A stretch of 64,000 bases of DNA from Planctomycetota bacterium (GTDB taxonomy: Bacteria; Planctomycetota; Phycisphaerae; Phycisphaerales; Phycisphaeraceae), in the NCBI GenBank assembly GCA_021413865.1, contig JAIOPN010000018.1, positions 1-64,000 of the forward strand, written 5' to 3'. Both the position numbers and the translations under genes were made by a program. Numbering within the stretch: the first letter of the stretch is position 1; every line of letters begins with the position of its first letter. Below the pieces are notes generated by a model. That model saw only the letters and a program-made list of their open reading frames with translations, did not search any database and was not told the DNA's origin. Positions 41,229-51,029 of this stretch are shown one piece after another.

Positions 41229-43871
41229 ATGCCCAAGTTCAAGCGTAGCCGCCGATCGTTTTACTGGATCGCATCGCTGTGCCTCTTTTTTCTCGGCGCA
41301 TTTGTGTATGCACAGGCCTACGGAACGCCCACCGGCCTGATCACGCTCGGGCAGGTGTCGGCGCCGGATTCCTCGATACTGCCGCCGATCCCAGCCCCCA
41401 TCGCCGTGGGGACGGCCGCGGCTCACGAGTTCCACTACTTCTCTTTCATGCGTGAGGGCTCCTCCTTCAGCCAGGGCGAGGTTATCTCCCTTTGGATCTG
41501 CATCGGTACCGCGCTCGCGGCGTTGCTGTATGCCTGGATGCTGGTCAAGCAAGTCGTCGCCGCCGACCAGGGCACCAAGCGGATGCAGGACATCGCCGCC
41601 GCTGTGCGCGAGGGCGCCGACGCGTACCTCAAGAAGCAGCTCTCCACCGTGGCGGTGCTGATCGCCATCCTGATCGTCGTGCTCTACGCGACCAAGGCGA
41701 TGCAGGACGGCAACTGGTCCAGCCCCTTCGCGCTGGGCCGCGCGGGCGCGTTCCTCGTCGGTGCGGTTTTCTCCGGCCTGGTCGGCTTCGTCGGCATGCG
41801 GCTGGCGACCACCGGCAACCTCCGCGTCGCCGCCGCCGCCCCGCACGGCTTCGGCAAGGCGCTCATGCTCGGCTACCGCACCGGCACCATTACCGGCATG
41901 CTCACGGACGGCCTGGGCCTCCTGGGAGGTACCGTCATCTTCATGATGTACGGCGAGCACGCCTATGAGGCCCTCCTGGGCTTCGGCTTTGGCGGCACGC
42001 TGCTGGCCCTCTTCATGCGTGTCGGCGGCGGCATCTACACCAAGGCCGCCGACGTCGGCGCCGACCTCGTCGGCAAGATCGAGAAGGACATCCCCGAGGA
42101 CGACCCCCGCAACGCCGCCACCATCGCCGACAACGTGGGCGACAACGTCGGCGACTGCGCCGGCATGGCCGCCGACATCTTCGAGTCCTACGAGGTCACC
42201 ATCGTCGCCGCCATGATCCTGGGCTGGGCCTCCTTCGGCCACAAGGGCGTCATCTTCCCGATCCTCGTCCGCGCCATCGGCGTCGTGGGCTCCATCATCT
42301 CCACCTACTCAGTACGCACCGGCGACAAGGGCGATGTCTCCTCCGCCATGAAGGCCATCAACAAGGGCTTCATCATCGGTTCGCTCATCTCGGTGCTCGG
42401 CTTCATGCTGCTGGGCTTCTTCTACCTCCGCTTCGACACCACCAACTCCAGCGCGATGGTGATTGAACAGGTCAACAAGCTGCCGTCGTGGATGAACTGG
42501 GGCCAGATCGGCCTCGACATGCGACCCGCGTACACCTGCCTTATCGGCGTCATCCTCTGCGTCGCCCTCAACCGCGTGACCGAGTACTTCACCGGCACCG
42601 AGTTCTCCCCGACCAAGGGCATCAAACGCGCCTGTGAGACCGGCCACGGCACCGCGATCATCGAGGGCTTCGCCGTCGGCTACGAGTCGGCCGTCTGGAC
42701 CGGCATCGTGCTCTGCATCGCCATCTTCGCCTCCGTCTTCATCTACGCCGAAACGACCGACAACAACGCCATCTTCATCGCCTACGGCGTCGCCATGTGC
42801 GGCATCGGCATGCTCACCCTCACGGGCAACACGATCTCCATGGACGTGTTCGGCCCCGTCGCCGACAACGCCAACGGCATCGCCGAGATGGGCTTCGATG
42901 AAAAGGAGATGGGCGCGGCCAAGTACAAGGAGAGCCGCCAGATACTGTCCGACCTCGACGCCGTGGGCAACACCACCAAGGCCGTCACCAAGGGCGTGGC
43001 GATCGGCTCGGCGGTCATCGCGGCCGTCTCGCTCTTTGCCTCGTTCATCACCGTGATCGGCTCGGGCGGCGGCGGCGAAGAGAAGCAGCTCCCCATCGCC
43101 ATGTTCAACGAGGTCGCCGGCCTGCTGACGATCTCCAGCCCCAAGCTGTTCATCGGCATGCTCATCGGCGGCGCGGTGCCGTTCCTGTTTTCCTCGATGC
43201 TCATCCGTGCCGTGGGCCGTGCGGCGTTCCTCATCGTGAAAGAGTGCCGCGTCCAGTTCCGTGACAAGGCCATCTGGGCGGGCACCAAGAAGCCGGACTA
43301 CGGCCGCGTCGTGGCGATCTGCACCACCTCCGCCCAGCACGAGCTCATCGGCCCGGCGATCCTGGGCGTCTTCACGCCGATCCTCGTCGGCTTCCTGCTC
43401 GGCCCCATCGGCCTGGCGGGTTACCTGGGCGGCTCGATCGTCGCTGGGCAGTTGCTCGCCTCCTTCATGTGCAATGCCGGCGGCGCGTGGGACAACGCCA
43501 AGAAGATGGTCGAGGACGAGCCCCGCGACATGGAGAAGAACACCGGCAAGGGCTCCGAGAAGCACAAGGCGGCCGTTACAGGCGACACCGTCGGCGACCC
43601 GCTCAAGGACACGGCCGGCCCCGCCGTCAACCCGTTGCTCAAGGTCATGAACATGGTCGCCATCCTGGGCGTCCCGCTCATGCTCGCGTACGACAGCAAG
43701 GTCGTCACCACCGTCAATGAGGGCGCGCTGACGCACAAGTTCGATCTGGCCTCGAAGCTGGAATACAAGGGCATGGACACCGCCCGCATCATCGCGATCG
43801 TTGTCTGCCTCGTGCTCATCGTCTGGGCGATGCGCCAGTCGAAGCGTGAAGCCGTCAGCATGAACGACTGA
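41229..43871 (+). CDS. hppA: H+-translocating membrane pyrophosphatase
   Basis: This 880-residue polytopic pump couples pyrophosphate hydrolysis to ion transport. The conserved cytoplasmic loops are present: DVGADLVGKIEKDIPEDDPR, then NPATIADNVGDNVGDC-like AATIADNVGDNVGDCAGM, and the C-terminal GDTVGDPLKDTAGPAVNPL. The GNTTKA segment has Lys where K+-dependent enzymes have Ala, which indicates a K+-independent, proton-pumping type. The N-terminus has about 70 extra residues with a first helix and a Pro-rich loop. It is larger than usual (about 700). Confidence 0.95.
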   Translation: MPKFKRSRRSFYWIASLCLFFLGAFVYAQAYGTPTGLITLGQVSAPDSSILPPIPAPIAVGTAAAHEFHYFSFMREGSSFSQGEVISLWICIGTALAALLYAWMLVKQVVAADQGTKRMQDIAAAVREGADAYLKKQLSTVAVLIAILIVVLYATKAMQDGNWSSPFALGRAGAFLVGAVFSGLVGFVGMRLATTGNLRVAAAAPHGFGKALMLGYRTGTITGMLTDGLGLLGGTVIFMMYGEHAYEALLGFGFGGTLLALFMRVGGGIYTKAADVGADLVGKIEKDIPEDDPRNAATIADNVGDNVGDCAGMAADIFESYEVTIVAAMILGWASFGHKGVIFPILVRAIGVVGSIISTYSVRTGDKGDVSSAMKAINKGFIIGSLISVLGFMLLGFFYLRFDTTNSSAMVIEQVNKLPSWMNWGQIGLDMRPAYTCLIGVILCVALNRVTEYFTGTEFSPTKGIKRACETGHGTAIIEGFAVGYESAVWTGIVLCIAIFASVFIYAETTDNNAIFIAYGVAMCGIGMLTLTGNTISMDVFGPVADNANGIAEMGFDEKEMGAAKYKESRQILSDLDAVGNTTKAVTKGVAIGSAVIAAVSLFASFITVIGSGGGGEEKQLPIAMFNEVAGLLTISSPKLFIGMLIGGAVPFLFSSMLIRAVGRAAFLIVKECRVQFRDKAIWAGTKKPDYGRVVAICTTSAQHELIGPAILGVFTPILVGFLLGPIGLAGYLGGSIVAGQLLASFMCNAGGAWDNAKKMVEDEPRDMEKNTGKGSEKHKAAVTGDTVGDPLKDTAGPAVNPLLKVMNMVAILGVPLMLAYDSKVVTTVNEGALTHKFDLASKLEYKGMDTARIIAIVVCLVLIVWAMRQSKREAVSMND

Positions 43872-43927
43872 TCGACCAGCGAGCCGGGCCGCCTCGGTCC
43901 CGGCGACTCTTCTCCCGCAACCACCCG

Positions 43928-43964
43928 CCGCGAGCCGGACTATCCCGGCTCGCGGCGGTCGTTT
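43928..43964 (+). terminator. Rho-independent terminator after hppA
   Basis: CCGCGAGCCGG pairs with CCGGCTCGCGG around a 6-nt loop (43928-43955), followed after 5 nt by TTTT. Confidence 0.7.
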
Positions 43965-44034
43965 TGTCTCACCCCCGTTTCCCTGCTAATCTCGGCACCC
44001 CGCACACGTCGCGGGCCAAGCAAGGAGCACGCTC

Positions 44035-44814
44035 ATGGGCGTAATGGACGGCAAACGCGGCATCGTCTTCGGCATCGCCAACGACCGGAGCTACGCCTGG
44101 TACATCTCCCGGCAGCTCGCCTCGCAGGGGGCCACTCTTCTGTTCACGCACCTGCCGGGCGAAAAGATGGAGCGACGCTGCCGCCAGGCGATTGAGGAAC
44201 TGGGCATCAAGGACCCCTGGCTTGTCTCCTGCGACGTGTCGAAGGACGAGGACCTGGACGCGGTCTTCAACAAGATCGCCGCCGACTTCGGCAAGATCGA
44301 CTTCATCGTCCACTCCGTCGCCTTCGCCGACCGTGCGTTCCTTGAATTGGGCAAGTTCCACACCACCACCCGCGCCGCCTGGAACCAGGCGCTGGACATC
44401 TCCGCCTACTCCCTGCTGGCGATGGGCCAGCGCGCCGTCAAGGTGATGCCCGAGGGTGGCTCGATCATCAGCATGACCTACTTCGGCGGCGAGAAGGTCA
44501 TTCCCGGCTACAACATCATGGGCGTCGCTAAGGCGGCGCTGGAGCACACGACACGCTACCTGGCGTATGAGCTTGGCGAGAAGAAAATCCGCGTGAACAC
44601 CATCTCCGGTGGCCCGCTCCGCACGCTCGCCGCCATGGCGGTGGGGGGCATCCAGGAGATGTTCGACCACCAGGCCCGCAAGTCCTCCCTCAAGCGCAAC
44701 ATCGAGGGTGAGGAGGTCGGCAACACGGCCGTCTATCTGCTCAGCGACATGTCCACCGGCGTCACGGGGGAGACGATCCACGTGGACGCGGGGTTCAGCA
44801 TCGTCGGGCTGTGA
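44035..44814 (+). CDS. fabI: Enoyl-[acyl-carrier-protein] reductase (NADH)
   Basis: This 259-residue short-chain dehydrogenase carries out the last reduction of fatty-acid elongation. It begins GKRGIVFGIANDRSYAW with the FabI-type nucleotide loop and has HSVAFADRA. The catalytic Tyr/Lys region is SMTYFGGEKVIPGYNIMGVAKAALE; the spacing of Tyr to Lys is that of FabI rather than classical SDRs. VNTISGGPLRTLA and VTGETIHVDAGFS complete the family pattern. AAGGAG lies 9 nt before the ATG. Confidence 0.95.
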   Translation: MGVMDGKRGIVFGIANDRSYAWYISRQLASQGATLLFTHLPGEKMERRCRQAIEELGIKDPWLVSCDVSKDEDLDAVFNKIAADFGKIDFIVHSVAFADRAFLELGKFHTTTRAAWNQALDISAYSLLAMGQRAVKVMPEGGSIISMTYFGGEKVIPGYNIMGVAKAALEHTTRYLAYELGEKKIRVNTISGGPLRTLAAMAVGGIQEMFDHQARKSSLKRNIEGEEVGNTAVYLLSDMSTGVTGETIHVDAGFSIVGL

Positions 44815-44901
44815 TCGCTGAGGGAGGCGAGTTTGCGACCGCGCGGCGCGGGCGGTATCGTCCGAGGCTCGACAAACCCACGTCTAAGCGAGGCCTATCC
44901 C

Positions 44902-45984
44902 ATGCCGATCCGTTTCCGTTGTCCGTCATGCAATGCGAAGATCAAGGTCCCCGACGGCTCCGAGGGGCGCAAGGTCAAATGCCCCCGCTGCGGCATGGCG
45001 CAGGAGGTCCGCAACGACCCCAACGAGACCGCGACCCCCGAGTCAACGGACACCCCGCAGGTGCTCGAAAACCTCGCGCCGCCCGCCGCGGCCGGTGCCG
45101 CGGCGTCGCGCCCCGCACCCACCCCCGAGCCGGCCCCCGAGCCGGCCCCCGAGCCCGAACCGGAATCGACCGACGACGATAACCCTTTGGCCGCGCTCGC
45201 CGCCGCCGCGGGCAACGACGAGTCCTCCGCGCCTGCCGCCCCTGTGGCCGCGCCCGCGCCGCCCCCGCCTAAACCGATCGTCGCCGCTCCGCCCGCACCC
45301 GCGCCCAAGCCAAAACCTGCAGCGCCGCCGCCCCCGCCGCCCGCTCCACTTCCCCCTCCCCCCGTGCCCGCGGCGACGGCCGCTGAGGCTCAGCCCGAAT
45401 CCGCCGATGATCTCGATCCCGCCGCGGCGCTCGCCGCAGCGCTGGGTGGGGCGGACGTATCGGCCCCGAGCGAACCCGTCGCGGCGCCCAAGCCCTCGGT
45501 CGCTGCGCGCGCTGTAGCGCCCAAGCCGATCCCGCTCTCTTCCACCACGCCCGCGTCTCCCCGGCCTACGCCCGCCGCCCGGCCCACGCCGCAGCCCGGC
45601 CCCGCCCCGGTGCGTGAGCCCGCGCCCGAGCCGGAGCCGGCTGCCAAGCAGGAAGAGCCCGCTTTCATGATCGACGAGCAGCCGGCCACGCCCGTTGTGC
45701 CAGTGCCCGTCGAGGTCAGCGCACCGGCGGCCGCCGCACCATCACGAACCGTCATCCGCGTCCCGGCGTACACAGGACTATCCGCGGCCTCGTGGGCGCT
45801 GCGTCTCCTGGCCGTCCTCGCCCTGGCGGGTGGGGCCAAGATGTTCATGATGGGGCGTGACGCCGGCATGGCGTACGGCCTGCTGGCGGGGCTGGTCGGC
45901 GTTTGGATGGCGGGGGTCGCATGGGCCCTGGGCGAGGCCGTGGGGGCATTCAGGGATATTGCCCGCAACAGCTTCCGCCGTTGA
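44902..45984 (+). CDS. Zinc-ribbon protein with long disordered region and C-terminal membrane helices
   Basis: This 360-residue protein begins with an MJ0042/FmdB-like zinc ribbon (CPSCNAKIKVPDG, then KCPRCG). About 230 residues of Pro/Ala/Glu-rich disordered sequence follow. Two membrane helices are near the C-terminus (AASWALRLLAVLALAGGA, YGLLAGLVGVWMAGVAWAL). Such zinc-ribbon-linker-TM proteins are common in planctomycetes and of unknown role. The upstream frame extension to 44833 lacks a ribosome-binding site. Confidence 0.75.
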   Translation: MPIRFRCPSCNAKIKVPDGSEGRKVKCPRCGMAQEVRNDPNETATPESTDTPQVLENLAPPAAAGAAASRPAPTPEPAPEPAPEPEPESTDDDNPLAALAAAAGNDESSAPAAPVAAPAPPPPKPIVAAPPAPAPKPKPAAPPPPPPAPLPPPPVPAATAAEAQPESADDLDPAAALAAALGGADVSAPSEPVAAPKPSVAARAVAPKPIPLSSTTPASPRPTPAARPTPQPGPAPVREPAPEPEPAAKQEEPAFMIDEQPATPVVPVPVEVSAPAAAAPSRTVIRVPAYTGLSAASWALRLLAVLALAGGAKMFMMGRDAGMAYGLLAGLVGVWMAGVAWALGEAVGAFRDIARNSFRR

Positions 45985-46021
45985 GGCGGGCAGCCCATTC
46001 GGCCGATAACGATAATCGCCT

Positions 46022-47392
46022 ATGCCCACTTTCGAGTACCGATCACACATCGCGGCCCCGGCGGATGCGGTGTTTGCCTGGCACACCCGTCCCGGTGCCT
46101 TTCAGCGCCTGATCCCCCCGTGGGAGTCGATCGAGGTCCTCGAACAGACCGGCGGGGTCGAGAACGGCTCGACGGTCACGCTGAAGGTCGGTTCTTTCCC
46201 ATTCCGCACAACATGGATCGCCGAGCACAGGGACTTCGTGCCCGGCTACCAATTCCGCGACGTGCAGGTCTCCGGCCCGTTTTCGCGCTGGGAGCATTCG
46301 CACCGCGTGGAAGCCGTCGGCGGCGGGGCGTGTCGGCTTCACGACCACATCACCTATGCACTGCCCGGCCTAGGTCTGGCGGACCTGTTCATCGGCCGGA
46401 AGCTGCGCCTCCGGCTGCACCGCATGTTCGTTTACCGCCACATGGTGACGGCCGAGGACGTGGCGGCGCACCTGATGTACAAGGACAAGCCGCGCCTCAC
46501 CATCGCCATGACCGGCGCCTCCGGGCTGGTGGGCAAACAACTCTCGGCGTTCCTGACCACGGGTGGGCACAAGGTGATCCGCCTGGTCCGCGGCGAGCCC
46601 AAGCCCGGCGAGGTGCAGTGGGACATCGACACCGGCGTGGCCAACCCCGAAGCGCTCGAGGGCATCGACGCCGTCATCCACCTGGCGGGCGAGAACATCG
46701 CCGAGGGCCGGTGGACCGAAGCCAAGAAGACCCGCATCTTCGAGAGCCGCGTCAAGGGAACTCGAACCCTGGTCGACGCGATTATGAACCTGAAGAGCAA
46801 ACCCAAGACCTTCATCACGGCGTCGGCGGTCGGCTTCTACGGCGACCGGGGCCAGGAGATCATGACCGAGTTCAGCCGTGTCGGCGACGGGTTCCTCGCG
46901 GACGTCTGCCGTGAATGGGAGGGGGCCTGTATGCCGGCGCAGGACGCGGGCATCCGGGTCGTGAACGTCCGGCTGGGCATGGTGCTGACGCTCGCCGGTG
47001 GGGCGCTGGCGAAGATGATCACGCCGTTCAGGTTCGGCGCCGGAGGAGTGATGGGCAACGGCGAGCAGTTCTGGAGTTGGGTCACCATCGAAGATGCGAT
47101 CGGTGCATTCCACCACGTGTTGATGAACGAGGGCGTGACCGGCCCGGTCAACGCCGTCGCCCCGGACGCCGCCACCTGCCATGACTTCACCAAGCTGTTG
47201 GGCCGCGTGCTCCACCGGCCGACGGTGTTCCCGATGCCCGCCATGGTCGCCAACATGGTTTTCGGCGAGATGGCCGACGCGCTCCTCATGGCAAGCGTCC
47301 GAGTCGATCCGATGCGGCTGACCGAGACCGGCTACCAGTTCCGTCACCCCGATCTCGAGAGCGCGTTGCGCCACATGCTGGGCTTGACCTGA
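46022..47392 (+). CDS. SRPBCC domain - TIGR01777 epimerase fusion
   Basis: This encodes a 456-residue protein. Residues 1-150 form an SRPBCC (START-like) domain (FEYRSHIAAPADAVFAWHT, FRTTWIAEHRDF). Residues 160-456 are the TIGR01777/SulA-like NAD-dependent epimerase with MTGASGLVGKQL, VIHLAGENIAEGRW, ITASAVGFYGDRG and FSWVTIEDA-like WSWVTIEDAIGAF. The fusion is a common architecture for this family. The substrate is unknown. Confidence 0.9.
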   Translation: MPTFEYRSHIAAPADAVFAWHTRPGAFQRLIPPWESIEVLEQTGGVENGSTVTLKVGSFPFRTTWIAEHRDFVPGYQFRDVQVSGPFSRWEHSHRVEAVGGGACRLHDHITYALPGLGLADLFIGRKLRLRLHRMFVYRHMVTAEDVAAHLMYKDKPRLTIAMTGASGLVGKQLSAFLTTGGHKVIRLVRGEPKPGEVQWDIDTGVANPEALEGIDAVIHLAGENIAEGRWTEAKKTRIFESRVKGTRTLVDAIMNLKSKPKTFITASAVGFYGDRGQEIMTEFSRVGDGFLADVCREWEGACMPAQDAGIRVVNVRLGMVLTLAGGALAKMITPFRFGAGGVMGNGEQFWSWVTIEDAIGAFHHVLMNEGVTGPVNAVAPDAATCHDFTKLLGRVLHRPTVFPMPAMVANMVFGEMADALLMASVRVDPMRLTETGYQFRHPDLESALRHMLGLT

Positions 47393-47457
47393 CCCCATAC
47401 GCGGCGTCTGCCGGGATCACGGGTGTTGGTCGAGACGGCGGGCCCCTGGGTTGAAAC

Positions 47458-48720
47458 ATGGCGAAGACAGACGTGGCAATCATTGGTGGTGGCCTGGCGG
47501 GGCTCTGCTGTGCCATCCAACTCAAGCGCGCCGGCGTGCCGTTCATGCTCATCGAGGCCGACGACAGGCTCGGCGGGCGCGTCCGCACCGACGAGGTTGA
47601 CGGCTTCCTCCTGGACCGGGGCTTCCAGGTGTTGCTCACGGCCTACCCCGAATGCAAGCGCATGCTGGACTACGAGGAGCTGAACATCCAGCCCTTCTAT
47701 CCCGGGGCCATGGTGCGGCACGACGGCGCGTTCCACCGCCTGTCTGACCCGTGGCGCAGGCCGATGGACGGCATCGAGGCGGTGCTCTCCGGCATCGCCT
47801 CGCTCACCGACAAGATCAAGGTCGCCGACCTGCGCAGCCACTGCCAGGAGGGCACGCCCGAGGACCTGCTCCGCCGGCCCGAGACCACCACGCTCGAGGC
47901 CCTGCGCGGGTACGGCATGAGCGACGCGATCATCGACCGCTTCTTCCGCCCCTTCCTGGGCGGTGTCTTCCTCGACGACAGCCTCAACACCTCTAGTCGG
48001 ATGCTCGACTTTGTCTTCCGCATGTTCTCCTCGGGCAACAACGTCCTGCCCGCACGCGGCATGGGGGCGATCCCCGAACAGCTCGCGTCGGAGCTGCCCG
48101 CCGCCGCCATCCGTTTGAATTGCAAGGTCGATTCGATCGACCCGAACACCGGCACGGTTACGCTGCCGACCGGTGAGTGGATCGACAGCAAGGTGATCGT
48201 CGTGGCGACCGAGGGGCCGGAGGCGGCGCGGCTGCTCAACCGGCCGCAGCCCCGGGCGTGGCGCGCGGTGACGTGCGTCTATTTCGCCGCGTTTGAGCCG
48301 CCGATCCGCGACCCTTTCCTGGTGCTCAACGGCGACGGCAAGGGGCCGGTGAACAACATGTGCGTGCCCAACCTGATCTCCCCGTCGTACGCCCCGATCG
48401 GCATGTCGCTGATCTCCGCGACGGTGCTGGGCGACCCGCCGGGCGGGGACAAGAAGCTCGTCGCGGGGGTCTGGCGTCACATGCAGGAGTGGTTCGGCGA
48501 TAGCGTGAAACAGTGGCGGCCGCTGCGTGCCTACCGCATCCGCAAGGCGCTGCCCGATCAGACCCCGGGGGCGCTGGAACCGGCGCAGAAGACGGTGAAA
48601 CAGGGCAAAGGGTTGATCGTGTGCGGTGACCACATGGACACCGCCTCGATCAACGGCGCGATGGCGTCGGGCCGCCGAGCCGCCGAGGCCGCGCTGACCG
48701 AACTGGGCAGGGGCGGGTGA
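47458..48720 (+). CDS. FAD-dependent amine-oxidase-type oxidoreductase
   Basis: This 420-residue flavoprotein starts with the dinucleotide loop VAIIGGGLAGLCCAIQL and EADDRLGGRVRTDEVDGFLLDRG, as in amine oxidases, protoporphyrinogen oxidases and phytoene desaturases. The C-terminal FAD contact CGDHMDTASINGAMASGRRA is present. The overall pattern is closest to the phytoene-desaturase-like group, but without carotenoid genes nearby the substrate stays open. It follows the epimerase gene by 65 nt. Confidence 0.85.
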   Translation: MAKTDVAIIGGGLAGLCCAIQLKRAGVPFMLIEADDRLGGRVRTDEVDGFLLDRGFQVLLTAYPECKRMLDYEELNIQPFYPGAMVRHDGAFHRLSDPWRRPMDGIEAVLSGIASLTDKIKVADLRSHCQEGTPEDLLRRPETTTLEALRGYGMSDAIIDRFFRPFLGGVFLDDSLNTSSRMLDFVFRMFSSGNNVLPARGMGAIPEQLASELPAAAIRLNCKVDSIDPNTGTVTLPTGEWIDSKVIVVATEGPEAARLLNRPQPRAWRAVTCVYFAAFEPPIRDPFLVLNGDGKGPVNNMCVPNLISPSYAPIGMSLISATVLGDPPGGDKKLVAGVWRHMQEWFGDSVKQWRPLRAYRIRKALPDQTPGALEPAQKTVKQGKGLIVCGDHMDTASINGAMASGRRAAEAALTELGRGG

Positions 48721-48765
48721 GCGCGGTAAGCCTGATAAAGAAGACTATGATGTCTTTCTTCTAGT

Positions 48766-49932
48766 ATGCTCTCCGCTCAAGCCTATTCTTTCCACCAGAA
48801 ATCCAGATTAGCGATCACTCTGTCCTGGATCGGCGGCTACACCAACGTCGTGAGCGTGATGGCGTGCGGCGCATATGTCTCGCACGCCACCGGCAACACC
48901 ACGCGGCTTGGTCTCGATCTCGCCACAGGGGAGTTCGGCAGCGCCGCGTTCGTAGGGTTCGTGCTGTTGGCGTTCCTCGCCGGCGCGGCCGTTTCGGGCT
49001 TCCTCTCGGAAGGGGCGCGGCTGTCCGGGGCCAGAAGCAAGTACATGGCCCCGATGATTATCGAGGCGATTCTGCTCACGGCATTTGCCTGGGGACTACA
49101 GCGTCATCCCACGGTGGGCCCCGCCGACACGTTCACGATGTACTGGATGTGCGGCGTCGCCGCCCTGGCGATGGGCCTGCAGAACGCCACCATCACCATG
49201 ATCTCCGGTGACGTCCGCACCACGCATGTCACCGGCGTTATCACCGACCTGGGTTTGGAGGGTGTGCGGTACCTCGTCTGGTACTGGCAGAAGTCACGCG
49301 GCCGGGGGCTGCGACGCGACGGTAGGCTTCTGCTGATCTCCACCCGCCACCCCACGGCGCTCCGGCTGCTCCTTCTCGCGTCGATGTTCGGTTCGTTCCT
49401 CTTCGGGGTCGTCGCGGGAGCCTACGTCTTTCGCCACTGGCACAGCGTGGTCTTTGTCCCGCCGATCCTCTTCCTGATCTTCATCCTGCTCCGCGACTGG
49501 TACAAGCCCATCGCCGACGTGCGCGAGATCAACATGCTCAGCGACCCGGAACTCCAGTCGCTGGGCCTCGTCCACTCGCTGCTGCCCAAGGAACTGGGCA
49601 TCTATCGGCTCGCGATGGTCAAGCACGGCTTATCCCACCGCGCGCCGAACTTCCAGGCGTGGGTCGATCGCCTGCCCGGGCACTGGAGCGTCGTCATCCT
49701 GGTGATCCAGCCGCTGCTCCGCCTCGACGACAACGCGCTGATGGACTTCGGCCACGCGGTCCGCAAGCTCCAGGGCCAGGGGCGTTCGCTCGTGCTCTGC
49801 GGCACGAACCCCCCGCAGTACGCCGCGATGGAGCGTGCGGGGCTGATCGACCTGATCGGCTGGGAGAATCTCTGCCCCGACGTCGAGTTTGCCGTGTCGC
49901 GCGGCATGGACCTGCTGCGCGGCCGGAAATAA
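48766..49932 (+). CDS. YoaK (DUF1275) membrane protein fused to a STAS-like domain
   Basis: This encodes a 388-residue protein. Residues about 15-245 form the DUF1275/YoaK membrane domain ([43 protein letters not shown] with the typical [12 protein letters not shown]). From about 270 the sequence looks like a STAS domain ([41 protein letters not shown]). STAS domains normally regulate sulfate-type transporters and anti-sigma pathways; attached to YoaK this is a rarer layout. The start was taken at the ATG at 48766. Confidence 0.8.
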   Translation: MLSAQAYSFHQKSRLAITLSWIGGYTNVVSVMACGAYVSHATGNTTRLGLDLATGEFGSAAFVGFVLLAFLAGAAVSGFLSEGARLSGARSKYMAPMIIEAILLTAFAWGLQRHPTVGPADTFTMYWMCGVAALAMGLQNATITMISGDVRTTHVTGVITDLGLEGVRYLVWYWQKSRGRGLRRDGRLLLISTRHPTALRLLLLASMFGSFLFGVVAGAYVFRHWHSVVFVPPILFLIFILLRDWYKPIADVREINMLSDPELQSLGLVHSLLPKELGIYRLAMVKHGLSHRAPNFQAWVDRLPGHWSVVILVIQPLLRLDDNALMDFGHAVRKLQGQGRSLVLCGTNPPQYAAMERAGLIDLIGWENLCPDVEFAVSRGMDLLRGRK

Positions 49933-49933
49933 G

Positions 49934-49955
49934 GCGCTAAGCCGCGGGTGGCCGG
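49934..49955. repeat. Left arm of inverted CGCTAAGCCGC repeat flanking the ThuA gene
   Basis: GGCGCTAAGCCGCGGGTGGC resembles, in inverted orientation, the sequence at 50782-50805 beyond the ThuA gene (shared core CGCTAAGCCGCG). It belongs to the TTAGCG family of hairpin arms. Confidence 0.55.
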
Positions 49956-49993
49956 ATTTGCTAACCTTCATCGACCTTCCCAGGAGCTTCACC

Positions 49994-50773
49994 GTGGCCA
50001 AGCCGATCCGTGTCACCGTTTGGGGCGAGTTCGTCCACGAAAAGACCAGCGACGCCGTCCGTGCGATCTACCCCAAGGGGATGCACACCACCATCGCCGA
50101 CTCGATCCGCGCCTCGCTGGGCGGCGACGTGCAGGTCCGCACCGCCACCCTCGAAGAGCCCGAGCATGGCCTGACCGACGCCGTCCTCGCCCAGACAGAC
50201 GTGCTCACCTGGTGGGGCCACTGCGCCCACGACAAGGTCGAGCACGCGATCGTGGACCGCGTGCATAAGCGTGTCCTCGAGGGCATGGGCATCCTCGTGC
50301 TGCACTCGGGGCACTACTCCAAGATATTCAAGAAGCTCATGGGCACCGGCTGCGGGCTCAAGTGGCGCGAGGCCGCCGAGCAGGAACGCATCTGGTGCGT
50401 CAACCCCAGCCACCCCATCGCCGACGGCGTCGGCGAATACTTCGAGCTCGAACATGAGGAGATGTACGGCGAGCTCTTCGACATCCCCGAGCCCGAGGAA
50501 CTCATCTTCATCGGCTGGTTCGAGGGCGGCGAGGTCTTCCGCTCCGGCTGCACCTGGCGGCGCGGCAAAGGCAAGGTCTTCTACTTCCAACCCGGTCACG
50601 AGACCTTCCCCGCCTACCACGACAAGAACGTGCAGAAGGTCATCGCCAACGGCGTGAAATGGGCCGCCCCAACCCCCGGCGCGCCCTACAGCCTGAGCGC
50701 CCCCAACCACAAGGCCCTCAACCCCATCCGCTCCAAACACGTCGTGGATGAATCACTCCACAAGAAGAAATGA
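49994..50773 (+). CDS. ThuA-domain (trehalose-utilisation-type) protein
   Basis: This 259-residue protein is of the ThuA/class I glutamine-amidotransferase-like family. It reads [51 protein letters not shown] and [17 protein letters not shown]. Homologs act on glycosides or as domains of large planctomycetal proteins. The GTG at 49994 is chosen because AGGAG lies 7 nt upstream; an ATG further up (49889) lies inside the previous gene. The gene is flanked by inverted repeat arms. Confidence 0.85.
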   Translation: MAKPIRVTVWGEFVHEKTSDAVRAIYPKGMHTTIADSIRASLGGDVQVRTATLEEPEHGLTDAVLAQTDVLTWWGHCAHDKVEHAIVDRVHKRVLEGMGILVLHSGHYSKIFKKLMGTGCGLKWREAAEQERIWCVNPSHPIADGVGEYFELEHEEMYGELFDIPEPEELIFIGWFEGGEVFRSGCTWRRGKGKVFYFQPGHETFPAYHDKNVQKVIANGVKWAAPTPGAPYSLSAPNHKALNPIRSKHVVDESLHKKK

Positions 50774-50781
50774 CTTCTTTT

Positions 50782-50805
50782 CTGCCGCCGCTCGCGGCTT
50801 AGCGT
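50782..50805. repeat. Right arm of inverted CGCTAAGCCGC repeat flanking the ThuA gene
   Basis: GCCGCCGCTCGCGGCTTAGCG is the inverted counterpart of the arm at 49934-49955; it also contains a short internal palindrome (GCCGC...GCGGC). Confidence 0.55.
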
Positions 50806-50806
50806 T

Positions 50807-50995
50807 TTACTCTTTCTCAAACTCCGCAAACTCTCCACGCGCCTCCGCCTCGTTCAGGTATTTCTGGAAATCAGCCATCTTGTAGCTGATGAACACGAAC
50901 GCGTGGTGCAGCGTGAGCCACTCGATGTCGGACTTGTCCTCGCCGATGTCTTTGCGCAGGCGGTTCAACTCGGCGAGGAACGGTTCGGGTTTCAT
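50807..50995 (-). CDS. Small acidic helical protein, unknown
   Basis: This 62-residue acidic protein reads MKPEPFLAELNRLRKDIG, then WLTLHHAFVFISYKMADFQKYLNEAEARGEFAEF. Helical throughout, with no cysteine or membrane segment. The ATG at 50995 starts the protein-like region; the longer frame to 51103 runs into the SGNH gene. It lies just downstream of the SGNH hydrolase on the same strand. No family is recognised. Confidence 0.5.
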   Translation of the reverse strand: MKPEPFLAELNRLRKDIGEDKSDIEWLTLHHAFVFISYKMADFQKYLNEAEARGEFAEFEKE

Positions 50996-51029
50996 GGTAT
51001 GGCCTTTGCAGTGAAGTCTGCTGCGTGGT

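Noticed and set aside
42309-43736. 475-codon minus-strand frame opposite hppA
   Set aside because: Antisense of a highly conserved pump; the amino-acid mix (Asp/Gly/Arg/His) is a codon-bias artefact.
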